DNA from: an uncultured Caulobacterales bacterium
GTDB lineage: Bacteria; Pseudomonadota; Alphaproteobacteria; Caulobacterales; Maricaulaceae
Assembly: GCA_937928165.1 (NCBI GenBank)
Contig: CALFVT010000009.1
Span: forward strand, 124,001 to 188,000
Length of the DNA stretch: 64,000 nucleotides
Reading direction: 5' to 3'
The notes under the pieces were generated by a model, which had not been told where the DNA came from, did no database searches, and saw only the letters and a program-made list of their open reading frames with translations. Both the position numbers and the translations under genes were made by a program. Shown here piece by piece: positions 37,330 to 46,589 of this stretch (positions within the stretch are counted from its first letter, which is position 1; every line of letters starts with the position of its first letter).

Positions 37330-38514
37330 TTAACTGGCGGCGCGGTTTAAAACTTCTGTTTCACATGGAGCAGGCTCAGTGATAAAACTTAAGCTGAAAA
37401 CAGAGCCCTTTTTAAGTTCAGATTTTAATGTGATATCACCTCCCATAAGCTGCGCAAGCTTGCGGCTAATAGTTAGCCCAAGCCCCGTTCCCGCTGGGGT
37501 ATTTGGCGTTTCGTGATCTGCTTGAGCAAACCGGCCAAAAATATGAGCTTGCTTATCGGGTGAAATCCCTGGGCCTGTATCGGCCACATGAATAATGACG
37601 CGGTTATCTTCCGGCTCCATCATTGCAGCAAGGGTGATATGGCCTTGGTGCGTAAATTTAAGGGCGTTTGTTACAAGATTTGTCACGCATTGCCGCACGC
37701 GGGTTTCATCATATAAAAGCTGCTGCGGTATATCCGGCGCAACGATAAATTTAAGGTCGATGTCTTTCTCTGCGGCAATGACTTTTTGCGAGTCGATGAT
37801 AGATTTCAGCATCTGAGCTAAGTTGTTATTTGAAAGATTAATCTCAACTTCGCCGGCCTCTATTTTCGATAAATTAAGAACATTATTAATCACCCCGCTG
37901 AGGTGCTGGGTTGTTTCAACCAATATAGACGCGAGCTGATCGAGTTCAGGCGTATTTAAACTCTGAAGTTTGCCTTGTAATAATTGTGATGCAAGAAGCA
38001 CGCCGGATAAAGGCGTTCTAATTTCATGAGACATATTCGCTAAAAATTCGGTTTTAGCTTGATTGGCAGACTCAGCAGCCGAGCATGACCTTAGGAGGTT
38101 TTCTTCATTTTTAATGCGTTCCGTAACGTCCGTGGTTGTTACGATATAGGCGCCTGATGGCGTTCGGTCATATGAGCTATTAAGTTTAAGGCCCGAAGGC
38201 GTAGTGACTTCTAATGTACCAGAGTTTTTTATCATATCATAAATATAGGCAGCCTGCTTTTGATATGTGCCGTGATCAAGTGCTGGGTAGATGACCTTGA
38301 CCTGAGCCAAAATGCTGGCTTCCATAGTCTGGCCTGCATCAAGACTCGCATATAGGGTGGGCAGGTAGCCGCGAATGGTTTTATTGGCAAACACCAAATT
38401 CAGCTCATTATCATAAAGAGCTAAACCTGTTTTGATATGATCCATCTCTTTATAAATATCCTGAGCGGATAATAAAGCGAGGGCATTACGTCTATGACCA
38501 TCATCAGTACTCAT
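37330..38514 (-). CDS. cytoplasmic PAS-domain sensor histidine kinase
   Basis: 394 residues, no membrane segment. N-terminal PAS-like domain (about 20-135; MDHIKTGLALYDNELNLVFANK and TTTDVTERIKNEE), a short coiled linker, HisKA with phospho-acceptor His163 in ANMSHEIRTPLSG, and HATPase with N box NLVTNALKFTHQG (about 275), G1 VADTGPGIS, F box HIFGRFAQAD and G2 GTGLGLTISRKLAQLMGG. No receiver domain and no adjacent response regulator gene, so it is an orphan kinase here. Sensed signal unknown. Resembles alphaproteobacterial PleC/DivJ-type catalytic cores in the HATPase, but so do many. Confidence 0.93.
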   Translation of the reverse strand: MSTDDGHRRNALALLSAQDIYKEMDHIKTGLALYDNELNLVFANKTIRGYLPTLYASLDAGQTMEASILAQVKVIYPALDHGTYQKQAAYIYDMIKNSGTLEVTTPSGLKLNSSYDRTPSGAYIVTTTDVTERIKNEENLLRSCSAAESANQAKTEFLANMSHEIRTPLSGVLLASQLLQGKLQSLNTPELDQLASILVETTQHLSGVINNVLNLSKIEAGEVEINLSNNNLAQMLKSIIDSQKVIAAEKDIDLKFIVAPDIPQQLLYDETRVRQCVTNLVTNALKFTHQGHITLAAMMEPEDNRVIIHVADTGPGISPDKQAHIFGRFAQADHETPNTPAGTGLGLTISRKLAQLMGGDITLKSELKKGSVFSLSFITEPAPCETEVLNRAAS

Positions 38515-38678
38515 AGCTCAAAGCTATATAAACTTTATGGAAAAATCGTGAATATTATGGGTGAAACTGTAAAATACCGCGCAATATAAGCGAATTCATA
38601 GGTTATGGTTAATAAGTCCTTTTAAGGTCAATGCAGCGTATTAAACTGGTTTTTCAGCCCTAAAAGCCTTTATTCGCT

Positions 38679-38783
38679 TTAGGCCTTAGGCCGCTCAATG
38701 TCAAAGATAAGGATGGGTAATATTAATGACCCAATCAAAACGAGTATGAGCCATAAATCAATCTTCGGTTTATGTCTTTTCAT
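38679..38783 (-). CDS. possible 34-residue membrane peptide
   Basis: Starting at ATG 38783 a short frame reads MKRHKPKIDLW, then a hydrophobic helix (LILVLIGSLILPILIFDI) and a polar C-terminus. The positively charged N-terminus and single helix form a convincing mini-membrane protein by topology. The ribosome binding site is weak (AGGG about 9 nt upstream), and a longer frame start upstream overlaps rnhA. It otherwise fills an intergenic stretch of about 350 bp between rnhA and the histidine kinase, in which I see no other gene. Confidence 0.4.
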   Translation of the reverse strand: MKRHKPKIDLWLILVLIGSLILPILIFDIERPKA

Positions 38784-38868
38784 AACGAAAACCCTATTCA
38801 TTAGGCATAAGCGGATAGGTTTATATGCTATTGGATCAGAGCAAAACCTATAATGAATTATGATATCT

Positions 38869-39378
38869 TTAACGCTTAATCCCGCGCCGTGCGAGTTCAT
38901 CAGCGCGTTCATTGCCTTCAACGCCCGCATGGCCTTTTACCCAATGCCAATTTACATTATGCTCTTGATTGAGCGTATCGAGAATTTTCCATAGATCGCT
39001 ATTAATGACGGGTTTTTTATCTGCTTTTTTCCAGCCCCGGCGCTTCCAGCCATGAATCCATTCTGTGATCCCCTTCATAACATAAGTGCTATCAGTCCAT
39101 AAATCTATGGAGCCGCTAAAGCCGGGTTTTACCGCGCGTAGGGCTTCGATAGCGGCCATCATTTCCATACGGTTATTGGTGGTGTCTGGCTCCCCGCCGT
39201 AAAGCTCTTTTTCATGGCGGCCAAATTTCATCAAAACCCCCCAGCCGCCCGGGCCAGGATTACCAGAACAGGCCCCGTCCGTGTAAATTACAAGGTTTTC
39301 ACCCCCCTTGGAGCCAGCTCTATTGAACTTAACCGCACGGGACTTGGTTTTGTTTTGAGGCGTTGCAGGACGCGGCAT
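38869..39378 (-). CDS. rnhA: ribonuclease HI
   Basis: 169-residue RNase HI, which degrades RNA in RNA-DNA hybrids. The four catalytic acidic residues are present: Asp in [18 protein letters not shown], Glu in [13 protein letters not shown], Asp in LWTDSTYV and Asp in NERADELA. An extra basic N-terminal tail (about 28 residues, [16 protein letters not shown]) precedes the fold; starts inside it are possible. The ATG overlaps the stop of ispH by one base (TAATG), giving a coupled ispH-rnhA operon, an order common in alphaproteobacteria. Confidence 0.95.
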   Translation of the reverse strand: MPRPATPQNKTKSRAVKFNRAGSKGGENLVIYTDGACSGNPGPGGWGVLMKFGRHEKELYGGEPDTTNNRMEMMAAIEALRAVKPGFSGSIDLWTDSTYVMKGITEWIHGWKRRGWKKADKKPVINSDLWKILDTLNQEHNVNWHWVKGHAGVEGNERADELARRGIKR

Positions 39379-40355
39379 TACGCGGCAGGCTTGCTGCGGA
39401 GTTGACGCGGCAAGCGGAAGATTACATTTTCTTTTACGACTTCAACTTCTTGAATCGTCATATTATAGCGGCTTTTAAGGGCTGCAATCAGCCCGGTTGT
39501 GAGATATTCTGGCGCACTCGCCCCTGATGACAATCCAATAGTTTTTGCCCTATCGACAATGTCCCAATTCAAATCATCGGCGCTGGAAACTAACATGGCT
39601 TTGCTTGCTCCGGCCAAGGCCCCAACTTCAACGAGGCGTTTAGAATTAGATGAGTTTTGGGCCCCAATCACGAGTAATAAATCACAAGTTTCGGCAATAG
39701 CTTTGACCGCTGCCTGACGGTTTGTCGTCGCATAACAAATATCTTCCTTATAGGGCAGAGCAATATTTGGAAATCGGGTTTTCAGGATTTTAATAAGCGC
39801 CGCCGTATCATCAACAGATAAAGTCGTTTGGGTGACAAGGGCTAGATTTTCTGGATTCTTCGGTGTGAAGTTTTTAGCGTCATCTTCAGTTTCGATTAGG
39901 CTCATATGCCCTTTTGGTAATTGTCCCATGGTCCCGATAACTTCGGGATGACCTGCATGACCGATAAGTAAGATGTGCCGTTCGTTTTTAGCGTGGCGTT
40001 CTGCCTCAATATGGACTTTTGAGACAAGGGGGCAGGTGGCGTCAAGGAATGTCATGTCTCTGGCTTGGGCGGCGGCCGGGACGGATTTGGGTACCCCGTG
40101 AGCACTAAAAACAACGGGGCGATCATCCGGACACTCATCAAGTTCAGTAACAAAAATAGCGCCCATATTTTCAAGGCGGCTCACGACGTGGCGGTTGTGG
40201 ACAATTTCATGGCGGACATAAATAGGAGCGCCATATTTCTCGAGTGATTTTTCAACGATTTGTATCGCGCGATCAACACCAGCGCAAAAGCCGCGCGGAG
40301 AGGCGAGAAGCAAGGTCTTCTTAGCTCGAGCCGTGGATTTTTCAGATGTTTGCAT
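39378..40355 (-). CDS. ispH: 4-hydroxy-3-methylbut-2-enyl diphosphate reductase
   Basis: 325-residue last enzyme of the MEP isoprenoid pathway, reducing HMBPP to IPP and DMAPP. The three Cys ligands of the iron-sulfur cluster are in [11 protein letters not shown] (Cys24), [12 protein letters not shown] and [11 protein letters not shown]. Other conserved regions: [22 protein letters not shown] and [11 protein letters not shown]. Reads divergently from the lipoprotein gene at 40480 with 124 bp between. First gene of ispH-rnhA. Confidence 0.97.
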   Translation of the reverse strand: MQTSEKSTARAKKTLLLASPRGFCAGVDRAIQIVEKSLEKYGAPIYVRHEIVHNRHVVSRLENMGAIFVTELDECPDDRPVVFSAHGVPKSVPAAAQARDMTFLDATCPLVSKVHIEAERHAKNERHILLIGHAGHPEVIGTMGQLPKGHMSLIETEDDAKNFTPKNPENLALVTQTTLSVDDTAALIKILKTRFPNIALPYKEDICYATTNRQAAVKAIAETCDLLLVIGAQNSSNSKRLVEVGALAGASKAMLVSSADDLNWDIVDRAKTIGLSSGASAPEYLTTGLIAALKSRYNMTIQEVEVVKENVIFRLPRQLRSKPAA

Positions 40356-40479
40356 TAATTTATCCTCATTTGCACGGCTTTCGTGTTCGAATCCGTTGCG
40401 GCGCAGCGATGAACTGTTTATGAGGCTATTAGATAAGGGCTAAAGCTTCGCCCGTAAAGACAATGATGATAGGGCTATC

Positions 40480-41061
40480 ATGCCAAAAAGACAAAATATA
40501 CTCTCTACGGCTTTAATTATTGGGCTTGCGCTAACAGCCTGCCAATCGACACGCGATGCTCTGGCTATTGGTGAAGCGGCTGAACGAAACCCTGCGCCTT
40601 GCCCGCGGGCCTTTGCTCTTTATGATGCCTCCCGTATTGTAAATTTTGACGGTAGTGAAAGTTTTTCAAATGTTGGTTTTACTGCTGAAATTTCAGATGT
40701 AAAAAGCTTGTGCCGCTATTTCAGTGATCGCCCGATTGTTGCTGATTTGGAAATTGAATTTGAAGCAGGCCGGGGGCCCAAAGCACAAGGTGATACCCAT
40801 AGTTATAATATGTTTGTCGCTGTCACCCGCAAAAATATCGCGGTAATTGAAAAGCTTGAATTTCCAGTTGTCGTTAAATTCCCCAAAGGCTCTGACCGTG
40901 TATCTGTTAAAGAACGTATAAACCGCATTGAAATTCCCCGCGCGGATAGTGGTACATCTGGTGAGAATTTTGAGATTATTGTTGGCTATGTGACCACGCC
41001 TGAACAGCGGCAATTTAATGCAGACGGCAAACGTTTCCGCCCGTCTGCGGGACAAAATTAA
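40480..41061 (+). CDS. hypothetical lipoprotein
   Basis: 193 residues with a type II signal peptide: basic start MPKRQ, hydrophobic stretch and lipobox LTAC with Cys21. The mature part has an even mix of strands and two further Cys (PCPRAF and SLCRYF) about 46 residues apart. I recognise no named family. Ser22-lacking an Asp at +2 (Gln instead) predicts outer membrane sorting in E. coli terms. The argS gene follows 70 bp downstream; co-transcription is possible. Confidence 0.75.
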   Translation: MPKRQNILSTALIIGLALTACQSTRDALAIGEAAERNPAPCPRAFALYDASRIVNFDGSESFSNVGFTAEISDVKSLCRYFSDRPIVADLEIEFEAGRGPKAQGDTHSYNMFVAVTRKNIAVIEKLEFPVVVKFPKGSDRVSVKERINRIEIPRADSGTSGENFEIIVGYVTTPEQRQFNADGKRFRPSAGQN

Positions 41062-41131
41062 AGCTGTATTATTCTCGGTTTTAAACCGTAAGGTTTATGT
41101 GTTTAATTAGGATTGCCAAGGGGGCTGTCTG

Positions 41132-42910
41132 ATGACTGTTTTAGATCACTTAAATATGGCTGTGACAACAGCCTTTGAGGCGCTCGGCTATCCACAAGGT
41201 TTTGCCAATGTTGTTGTCTCTGCGCGCCCTGATCTGGCGCCCTTTCAATGTAACGCAGCCATGCCTGTGGCGGGATATTTTAAAAAACAAGGCGAGACAA
41301 AAAGTCCGCGCGATATTGCAGCGGCGATAACTGGACAGCTCGAGGGTCATGCTGATATAGCGCAGCTTGAGATTGCAGGGCCGGGCTTTATTAATATCCA
41401 TCCATCTGATGGGTTGATTACGCGGGCGGCTATCGCTTTGGTGGGGGATGAAACCACCGGCATTGTCAAAGCCGAAAAGCCTTTGACAGTGATGGTAGAT
41501 TACGGCGGGGCGAATGTCGCTAAGCCCATGCATGTAGGCCACTTACGTTCAGCGGTTTTAGGCGAAGCGATAAAGCGCTTGTTTCGTGTCCAAGGTCATC
41601 AGGTAATTGGCGATGTTCACATGGGTGATTGGGGGCTTCAAATGGGTCACCTCGTCTCGGAATTAGAAGATGAGCAGCCAGAGCTACCTTATTTTGATCC
41701 CGAATTTAGCGGCGATTATCCGGCGCAATCTCCCGTAACTATGGATGATCTTGCGCGGCTTTATCCGCTGGCTAGTAATAAAGCTAAATCAGATCCAGAC
41801 CGCCTTGAGCGCTCCCGCCGCGCTACCGCAGAGCTACAAGCGGGGCGGCGAGGTTATCGCGCTTTGCTCGATCATTTTATTGCCGTCTCTGTTGAGGCGC
41901 TAAAAATTGGTTATGGCTCTTTAAATGTTGAGTTTGATCTGTGGAAAGGGGAGGCGGCGGTTGACCCGCTGATACCTTCTATGATCGACGGCCTCGTTAA
42001 GGCGGGCATAGCCGAAGATAGCGACGGGGCGCTGATTATTAATGTCGCGCAGGATGATGATAAAAAAGACATGCCGCCAGTGATTTTACGGGCTTCGTCT
42101 GGGGCGGTGCTTTATCATACAACTGACCTTGCAACCTTGGTTGACCGGAAAGCTGAATATAATCCCGACCTTATTTTATATGTGGTCGACCAACGCCAAG
42201 CCCTGCATTTCCAGCAGGTTTTTCGCGCCGCTGTAAAAGCGGGGTGGTTCAGGGCCGAGGCTATGGAACATATCGGCTTTGGTACGATGAACGGTACAGA
42301 TGGCAAACCGTTTAAAACCCGTGAAGGCGGTGTGTTGCGGTTGGATGATCTCATCGCCATGGCCAAAGATGCGGCTTTGCAGCGCCTAAAAGATGTCGGT
42401 ATTGGTGATGATTTCGATGCCAATGAGATGGCGGATATTGCCCATAAAATCGCTGTAGCCGCCCTTAAATTTGCAGATCTTCAAAACCAGCCCTTGACCA
42501 ATTATGTGTTTGATCTTGACCGCTTTACATCTTTTGAGGGTAAAACTGGGCCCTATCTTTTATATGCAGCGGTGCGGATTAAGTCCATTTTGCGCAAAGC
42601 CGAAGCTGCAGGGCTTGAGAGCGGCGCGATAAGGCCGGAACATAGTACAGAAAAAGCGCTTGTTTTGGCCCTAGATAGCTTCGGACGGGCCGTCGACGGC
42701 GCGGCCCAAAAACGCTCTCCGCATATTTTATGCGAGCATATATTTAGCCTCGCCCAAAGCTTTTCACGCTTTTACACGGAATGCCCGATCTTGCAAGACG
42801 GCATAGAGGCGGATGTAAAAGCCTCGCGCCTTAGTTTGGCGCAAACGACCTTGCGCCAGATTGAAATGGGCCTTGATATATTGGCGATTGAGATTCCTGA
42901 CCGGATGTAA
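41132..42910 (+). CDS. argS: arginyl-tRNA synthetase
   Basis: 592-residue class I synthetase charging tRNA-Arg. N-terminal Arg-specific domain (about 1-110; AGPGFINIHPSDG), Rossmann catalytic domain with the HIGH-equivalent HVGH in KPMHVGHLRSAVLGEA (about 132-147), FGTMNGTDGKPFKTREGG in the region where KMSKS lies in other enzymes (ArgRS often lacks canonical KMSKS), and a C-terminal DALR helical anticodon domain (about 470-592, FEGKTGPYLLYAAVRI). Full length. Convergent with a small unknown gene, 6 bp apart. Confidence 0.96.
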   Translation: MTVLDHLNMAVTTAFEALGYPQGFANVVVSARPDLAPFQCNAAMPVAGYFKKQGETKSPRDIAAAITGQLEGHADIAQLEIAGPGFINIHPSDGLITRAAIALVGDETTGIVKAEKPLTVMVDYGGANVAKPMHVGHLRSAVLGEAIKRLFRVQGHQVIGDVHMGDWGLQMGHLVSELEDEQPELPYFDPEFSGDYPAQSPVTMDDLARLYPLASNKAKSDPDRLERSRRATAELQAGRRGYRALLDHFIAVSVEALKIGYGSLNVEFDLWKGEAAVDPLIPSMIDGLVKAGIAEDSDGALIINVAQDDDKKDMPPVILRASSGAVLYHTTDLATLVDRKAEYNPDLILYVVDQRQALHFQQVFRAAVKAGWFRAEAMEHIGFGTMNGTDGKPFKTREGGVLRLDDLIAMAKDAALQRLKDVGIGDDFDANEMADIAHKIAVAALKFADLQNQPLTNYVFDLDRFTSFEGKTGPYLLYAAVRIKSILRKAEAAGLESGAIRPEHSTEKALVLALDSFGRAVDGAAQKRSPHILCEHIFSLAQSFSRFYTECPILQDGIEADVKASRLSLAQTTLRQIEMGLDILAIEIPDRM

Positions 42911-42916
42911 GCCGCG

Positions 42917-43324
42917 CTAGCCCTGTTTAAAAGATTGCTGCATTGTCTGTTGTTGTAACTGTGCTTGAGCGCGGGCTTTCGCCTGAGCCTGAGCCTGAGC
43001 CTGAGCTTGGGCCTGCACTTGCGCTTGAATTTGGGCCTGTTGCATTTGCACGGCATTAGGCTGCGGCGCGGCTGTGGCCGTATTTTGCGGCACAGCTTGA
43101 GCAGTTGATCGTCCCGGTGTTTTGACCGGCGCATCAATACGGTTTTGCCCCGGATAGGCCCGCAGTCCTTTGGCGGCATCCAAACATTCTGCGAACATAT
43201 CAAGGATTGAGCCGAGGTTTTTCTCCCCCCAAACCCCTTGGCCTTTCAGCTTATTAACCAAAGCAAAGGCAATTTCTGCCTCTGATTTTCCTGAACCGGA
43301 ACCGGCCATATTCTCGTCTGACAT
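42917..43324 (-). CDS. hypothetical protein with Gln-Ala repeat tail
   Basis: 135 residues. The first 60 look folded (SEAEIAFALVNKLKGQGVWGEKNLGSILDMFAECLDAAKG, helical); the rest is low-complexity, ending in alternating Gln-Ala (AQVQAQAQAQAQAQAKARAQ). The tail is encoded by a hexamer tandem repeat (GCCTGA on the + strand, four perfect copies at 42981-43004 plus degenerate flanks). No signal peptide or membrane helix. I recognise no family. Start ATG 43324 has GGAAAAT upstream. It shares its upstream region with the glycine riboswitch promoter, reading the other way. Confidence 0.65.
   Translation of the reverse strand: MSDENMAGSGSGKSEAEIAFALVNKLKGQGVWGEKNLGSILDMFAECLDAAKGLRAYPGQNRIDAPVKTPGRSTAQAVPQNTATAAPQPNAVQMQQAQIQAQVQAQAQAQAQAQAKARAQAQLQQQTMQQSFKQG
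42981..43004. repeat. hexanucleotide tandem repeat (GCCTGA)4
   Basis: Four exact copies of GCCTGA, flanked by degenerate copies (GCTTGG, GCCTGC), inside the Gln-Ala tail gene. Unit length is a multiple of three, so gain or loss of copies keeps the reading frame. Confidence 0.85.
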
Positions 43325-43390
43325 CGTTATTTTCCTTATGTTGCTGTCCCTATACCTCTAAAAGATGAATAATTTGCTGCATGGATTAGA

Positions 43391-43419
43391 TTGACTCGTA
43401 AAAAAGAATCCCGCATATG
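43391..43419 (+). promoter_or_regulatory. predicted sigma-70-type promoter of the gcv operon
   Basis: TTGACT (43391-43396), a 17-nt spacer and CATATG (43414-43419). The -35 is near consensus; the -10 is moderate. Predicted transcription start at about 43426 lies just before the first riboswitch helix at 43433, so geometry supports it. Confidence 0.65.
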
Positions 43420-43432
43420 GCTGCTAACTCTT

Positions 43433-43614
43433 CCAAGCGGGAGAGCGTCCTTAGCTTAAGGGCCGCCGAAGGAGCAACCGCCACCGGAAACTCTCAGGTA
43501 AAATGGACCGCTTGGAGGTTAAAACGCTGGAAAGCGGGTGATTTGGTGAAACGCCCCGCCGACGGAGTAAGCGCAGACCCTTCGCGTGAATCTCTCAGGT
43601 CCGATAAGACAGCG
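43433..43614 (+). ncRNA. tandem glycine riboswitch
   Basis: Two glycine aptamers in series. Aptamer I is closed by a perfect P1 helix CCAAGCGG (43433-43440) / CCGCTTGG (43508-43515) and contains the conserved GCCGAAGGAGCAA and AACTCTCAGGTA. Aptamer II is closed by CGCTG (43525-43529) / CAGCG (43610-43614) and contains GCCGACGGAGTAAG and ATCTCTCAGGTCC. The 9-nt linker is typical of cooperative tandem forms. It sits directly upstream of gcvT-gcvH-gcvPA-gcvPB, the canonical target, and should switch on glycine cleavage when glycine is high. Confidence 0.95.
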
Positions 43615-43618
43615 GGTG

Positions 43619-43646
43619 GCACTTATAACGCGGAAGCGGAAAGTGC
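43619..43646 (+). promoter_or_regulatory. hairpin over gcvT ribosome binding site (riboswitch expression platform candidate)
   Basis: GCACTT (43619-43624) pairs perfectly with AAGTGC (43641-43646). The right arm overlaps the only purine-rich site before the gcvT ATG (GGAAAG, 43638-43643). No T-run follows, so control of translation rather than termination is suggested. Switching itself is inferred. Confidence 0.5.
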
Positions 43647-43650
43647 GCCT

Positions 43651-44790
43651 ATGTCTGATCTTTTGAAAACCAAACTCTTTGATAAACATGTGGCTTTAGG
43701 GGCGAAAATGGTACCCTTTGCGGGCTATGACATGCCCGTGCAATATCCGCTCGGCGTGCTGAAAGAACATATCCATACCCGCGAGCAAGCCGGATTATTT
43801 GATGTCTCCCATATGGGGCAATGTTTTATTTTCGCCGATGACGGTCAGTTTGAGACGGCAGCAGCAGCGCTCGAAAAGCTTGTCCCTGCCAGTATTTCCG
43901 ATCTGAAACCCGGCCAGCAGCGCTATAGCCAATTCCTGAATGAAGACGGCGGGATTTTAGATGATTTGATGATCTCCCGCCTTGGGTTTGATGGCCATAC
44001 TCATAAGCTTTATTTGGTCGTTAATGCAGGCTGTAAGGCGGATGATTTTAAACATATCACAAAGCACCTCCCAAGCGGGGTGAGCTTGGATGTGGCCGAT
44101 GACACGCTCTCGCTGATTGCGCTGCAAGGGCCAAAAGCGGCAGACGTTCTAGGGCGGCTTAATCCATCGGTGAAAGATTTAGTCTTTATGACCCATACGG
44201 ATTTGCCCTTGACGCCGTCCATATGGGTGCATGTCTCCCGCTCCGGTTATACCGGGGAGGACGGCTATGAAATCTCCGTCAAACATGATGATGTGAATGA
44301 GCTTGTGGATTTGCTACTCGCGGAAGATGAGGTTGAAATGATCGGCCTTGGGGCGCGCGATAGCCTGCGCCTTGAAGCGGGGCTTTGCCTATACGGCCAT
44401 GATATCGACACGAAAGTGTCGCCGATTGAGGCAGGCTTGATTTGGTCGGTGCAAAAACATCGCCGCAGCGCCGATGCGGGTTATCTCGGCGCGGCGCGCG
44501 TCGCCGCCGATATGGCCGATAAATCCACCAAACGCCTTGTCGGCATATTGCCCGAAGGCCGCGCACCGGCGCGGGAGCATACAGAGATCCAAGTCGGCGG
44601 TGAGGTGATCGGAGAGATCACATCTGGCGGCTTTGGCCCCACTGTCGGCGGCCCCATCGCTATGGGCTATGTCGCGCGGAAATATGCTAAAGCGGGTACA
44701 GATATAGAATTAATGGTGCGCGGCAAAGCGCGTCCGGCGAAAGTGGTAAAACTCCCTTTTGCGCCGCATAATTATTACAGAGGAGCTTAA
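43651..44790 (+). CDS. gcvT: aminomethyltransferase, glycine cleavage T protein
   Basis: 379-residue T protein that transfers the methylene group from the lipoyl-bound intermediate on GcvH to tetrahydrofolate, releasing ammonia. The frame is open far upstream through the riboswitch, but the real start is ATG 43651, giving the typical MSDLLKTKLFDKHVALGAKMVPFAGYDMP N-terminus. Family motifs: GLFDVSHMGQ (about 47-56), GYTGEDGYEIS, GARDSLRLEAGLCLYGHD and TSGGFGPTVGGPIAMGYV. gcvH begins 1 bp after the stop. Confidence 0.96.
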   Translation: MSDLLKTKLFDKHVALGAKMVPFAGYDMPVQYPLGVLKEHIHTREQAGLFDVSHMGQCFIFADDGQFETAAAALEKLVPASISDLKPGQQRYSQFLNEDGGILDDLMISRLGFDGHTHKLYLVVNAGCKADDFKHITKHLPSGVSLDVADDTLSLIALQGPKAADVLGRLNPSVKDLVFMTHTDLPLTPSIWVHVSRSGYTGEDGYEISVKHDDVNELVDLLLAEDEVEMIGLGARDSLRLEAGLCLYGHDIDTKVSPIEAGLIWSVQKHRRSADAGYLGAARVAADMADKSTKRLVGILPEGRAPAREHTEIQVGGEVIGEITSGGFGPTVGGPIAMGYVARKYAKAGTDIELMVRGKARPAKVVKLPFAPHNYYRGA

Positions 44791-44791
44791 A

Positions 44792-45163
44792 ATGACGGTT
44801 AAATATACAGAAGAGCATGAATGGGTCAAAGTGGACGGCGACACAGGAATAATTGGTATTTCCGTCTATGCGGCGAAAGCGCTCGGGGATGTTGTCTATG
44901 TGGAACTGCCCGAAATTGGCCGCGATATGGCCAAGGGTGATGAAGCCGCCGTGGTCGAATCCGTTAAGGCCGCGTCCGATGTCTATACCCCTGTTGCGGG
45001 TGAAGTCATTGCCGTCAATGAGGCCCTTGAAGATGCGCCAGAGACGGTCAATGCCTCTCCCGAAGGCGAAGGCTGGTTTTTGAAAATTAAAATCAAAGAT
45101 GCGGGCGAGCTTGACGCCCTGATGGACGCAGCGGCTTATAAGAGTTTTTGTGACGGGCTTTAA
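44792..45163 (+). CDS. gcvH: glycine cleavage system H protein
   Basis: 123-residue lipoyl carrier. The lipoylated Lys59 lies in VVESVKAASDVYTPV, the invariant motif. ATG 44792 is preceded by AGGAG (7-nt spacing) located in the last codons of gcvT; the reading that starts at 44759 is not used because it overlaps gcvT and lacks this site. Shuttles the aminomethyl group among P, T and L proteins. The L protein (dihydrolipoyl dehydrogenase) is not in this window. Confidence 0.97.
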   Translation: MTVKYTEEHEWVKVDGDTGIIGISVYAAKALGDVVYVELPEIGRDMAKGDEAAVVESVKAASDVYTPVAGEVIAVNEALEDAPETVNASPEGEGWFLKIKIKDAGELDALMDAAAYKSFCDGL

Positions 45164-45248
45164 GATATCCCCTCAGGATAAGGGCTAAGATTAAATGAAT
45201 GGTCTCCGCAGGGTGAGAGCTTCAGTTGAATAAAAGAAAGATAATTAA

Positions 45249-46589
45249 ATGCGTTACCTTCCTTTAAGTGACCAGAACCGCAGCGAGATGCTGGCGAAAA
45301 TTGGTGTGTCTCATATTGATGATTTATTTCAAGATGTACCCGAGTCGGCGCGGCTTAACGGCTTAATTGATTTACCGAACCATCAATCCGAAGCTGCCGT
45401 GGAGCGTTATTTCGCTAATCTTTCTGCTAAATCAACCGCCGCAGGGAGCGGGCCGTTTTTCTGCGGGGCGGGGGCTTACCGTCACCATATCCCTGCGAGT
45501 GTGGATCACCTTATACAGCGGAGTGAATTTCTCACCGCCTATACCCCCTATCAGCCAGAGATTTCCCAAGGCACGCTTCAGACGCTTTTTGAATTTCAAA
45601 CCCAAGTGGCGCTGTTAACGGGGATGGATGTGGCCAATGCCTCTATGTATGACGGCTCGACTGCCTGCGCCGAAGCGGTGGTGATGGCCAAGCGCGTGAC
45701 GCGCAAGAAAAAAGCCATCCTTGCGCCGGGGCTTCACCCCCATTATGCGGCGGCGACTCAAACCCTCGCTTCGACATTGGATATTGATATTAATGAGCGG
45801 GGCTGCCGTCCGGGCCGCGATGATAATGTGATTGACCATATTGACGATGACACCGCCTGTGTCGTTGTTCAAAGCCCTAATGTATTCGGCGAGATTATCG
45901 ATCTCGCGCCGATTGCGGAAAAGGCTCATGCCCATAAAGCCTTGTTAATTGCCGTTTTCACAGAGCCTGTTGCACTGGCGGCCATTACGCCGCCCGGACA
46001 TCAAGGCGCAGATATTGTCGTCGGCGAAGGCCAAGGCCTCGGCGTTGGGCTTAATTTCGGCGGGCCCCATGTGGGACTTTTTGCCTGCCGCCAAAAACTT
46101 GTGCGGCAAATGCCGGGCCGGGTCTGCGGCGAGACGGTAGATGCCAATGGTGATCGCGGCTTTGTGCTGACGCTTTCCACGCGGGAGCAACATATTCGCC
46201 GCGAAAAAGCGACCTCGAATATTTGCACCAATAGCGGGTTATGCTGCCTTGCTTTTACCATTCATATGACCCTCTTGGGCGATGCGGGCATTCAGCACAT
46301 GGCCGCCCTTAATCATGAAAACGCTTGTGATCTGGCGGATCGCCTCTCGGCGATTGACGGCGTGGAACTGGTGAACGACACATTCTTTAATGAGTTCACC
46401 CTAAAGCTCAACCGCCCCGCCGTGCAGGTTGTTGACGCCCTTGTGGACAAAGGCGTGATTGGCGGCGTGCCGCTCTCGCGCCTTACGGGGGGGGATGATG
46501 ACGGCTTGCTGCTTGTCTGCGCGACGGAAACCAATTTACCCGAAGATATTGCTGCCTATGAGGCGGCCCTGAAGGAGGTGTTGTCATGA
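45249..46589 (+). CDS. gcvPA: glycine dehydrogenase (decarboxylating) subunit 1
   Basis: 446-residue alpha half of the split P protein. N-terminal [53 protein letters not shown] and [17 protein letters not shown] are family signatures. It belongs to the PLP fold type I superfamily but lacks the PLP lysine, which is in subunit 2. An 85-bp gap separates it from gcvH, in which I see no gene. The stop overlaps the gcvPB start by 4 bp (ATGA), keeping subunit stoichiometry coupled. Confidence 0.96.
   Translation: MRYLPLSDQNRSEMLAKIGVSHIDDLFQDVPESARLNGLIDLPNHQSEAAVERYFANLSAKSTAAGSGPFFCGAGAYRHHIPASVDHLIQRSEFLTAYTPYQPEISQGTLQTLFEFQTQVALLTGMDVANASMYDGSTACAEAVVMAKRVTRKKKAILAPGLHPHYAAATQTLASTLDIDINERGCRPGRDDNVIDHIDDDTACVVVQSPNVFGEIIDLAPIAEKAHAHKALLIAVFTEPVALAAITPPGHQGADIVVGEGQGLGVGLNFGGPHVGLFACRQKLVRQMPGRVCGETVDANGDRGFVLTLSTREQHIRREKATSNICTNSGLCCLAFTIHMTLLGDAGIQHMAALNHENACDLADRLSAIDGVELVNDTFFNEFTLKLNRPAVQVVDALVDKGVIGGVPLSRLTGGDDDGLLLVCATETNLPEDIAAYEAALKEVLS

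Noticed and set aside
38609-38625. CtrA binding site upstream of the histidine kinase
   Set aside because: Two TTAA half-sites are present but spaced by 9 rather than the 7 bases of the CtrA consensus.
43417-43650. N-terminal extension of gcvT
   Set aside because: This stretch is the glycine riboswitch; the conserved GcvT N-terminus begins at 43651.
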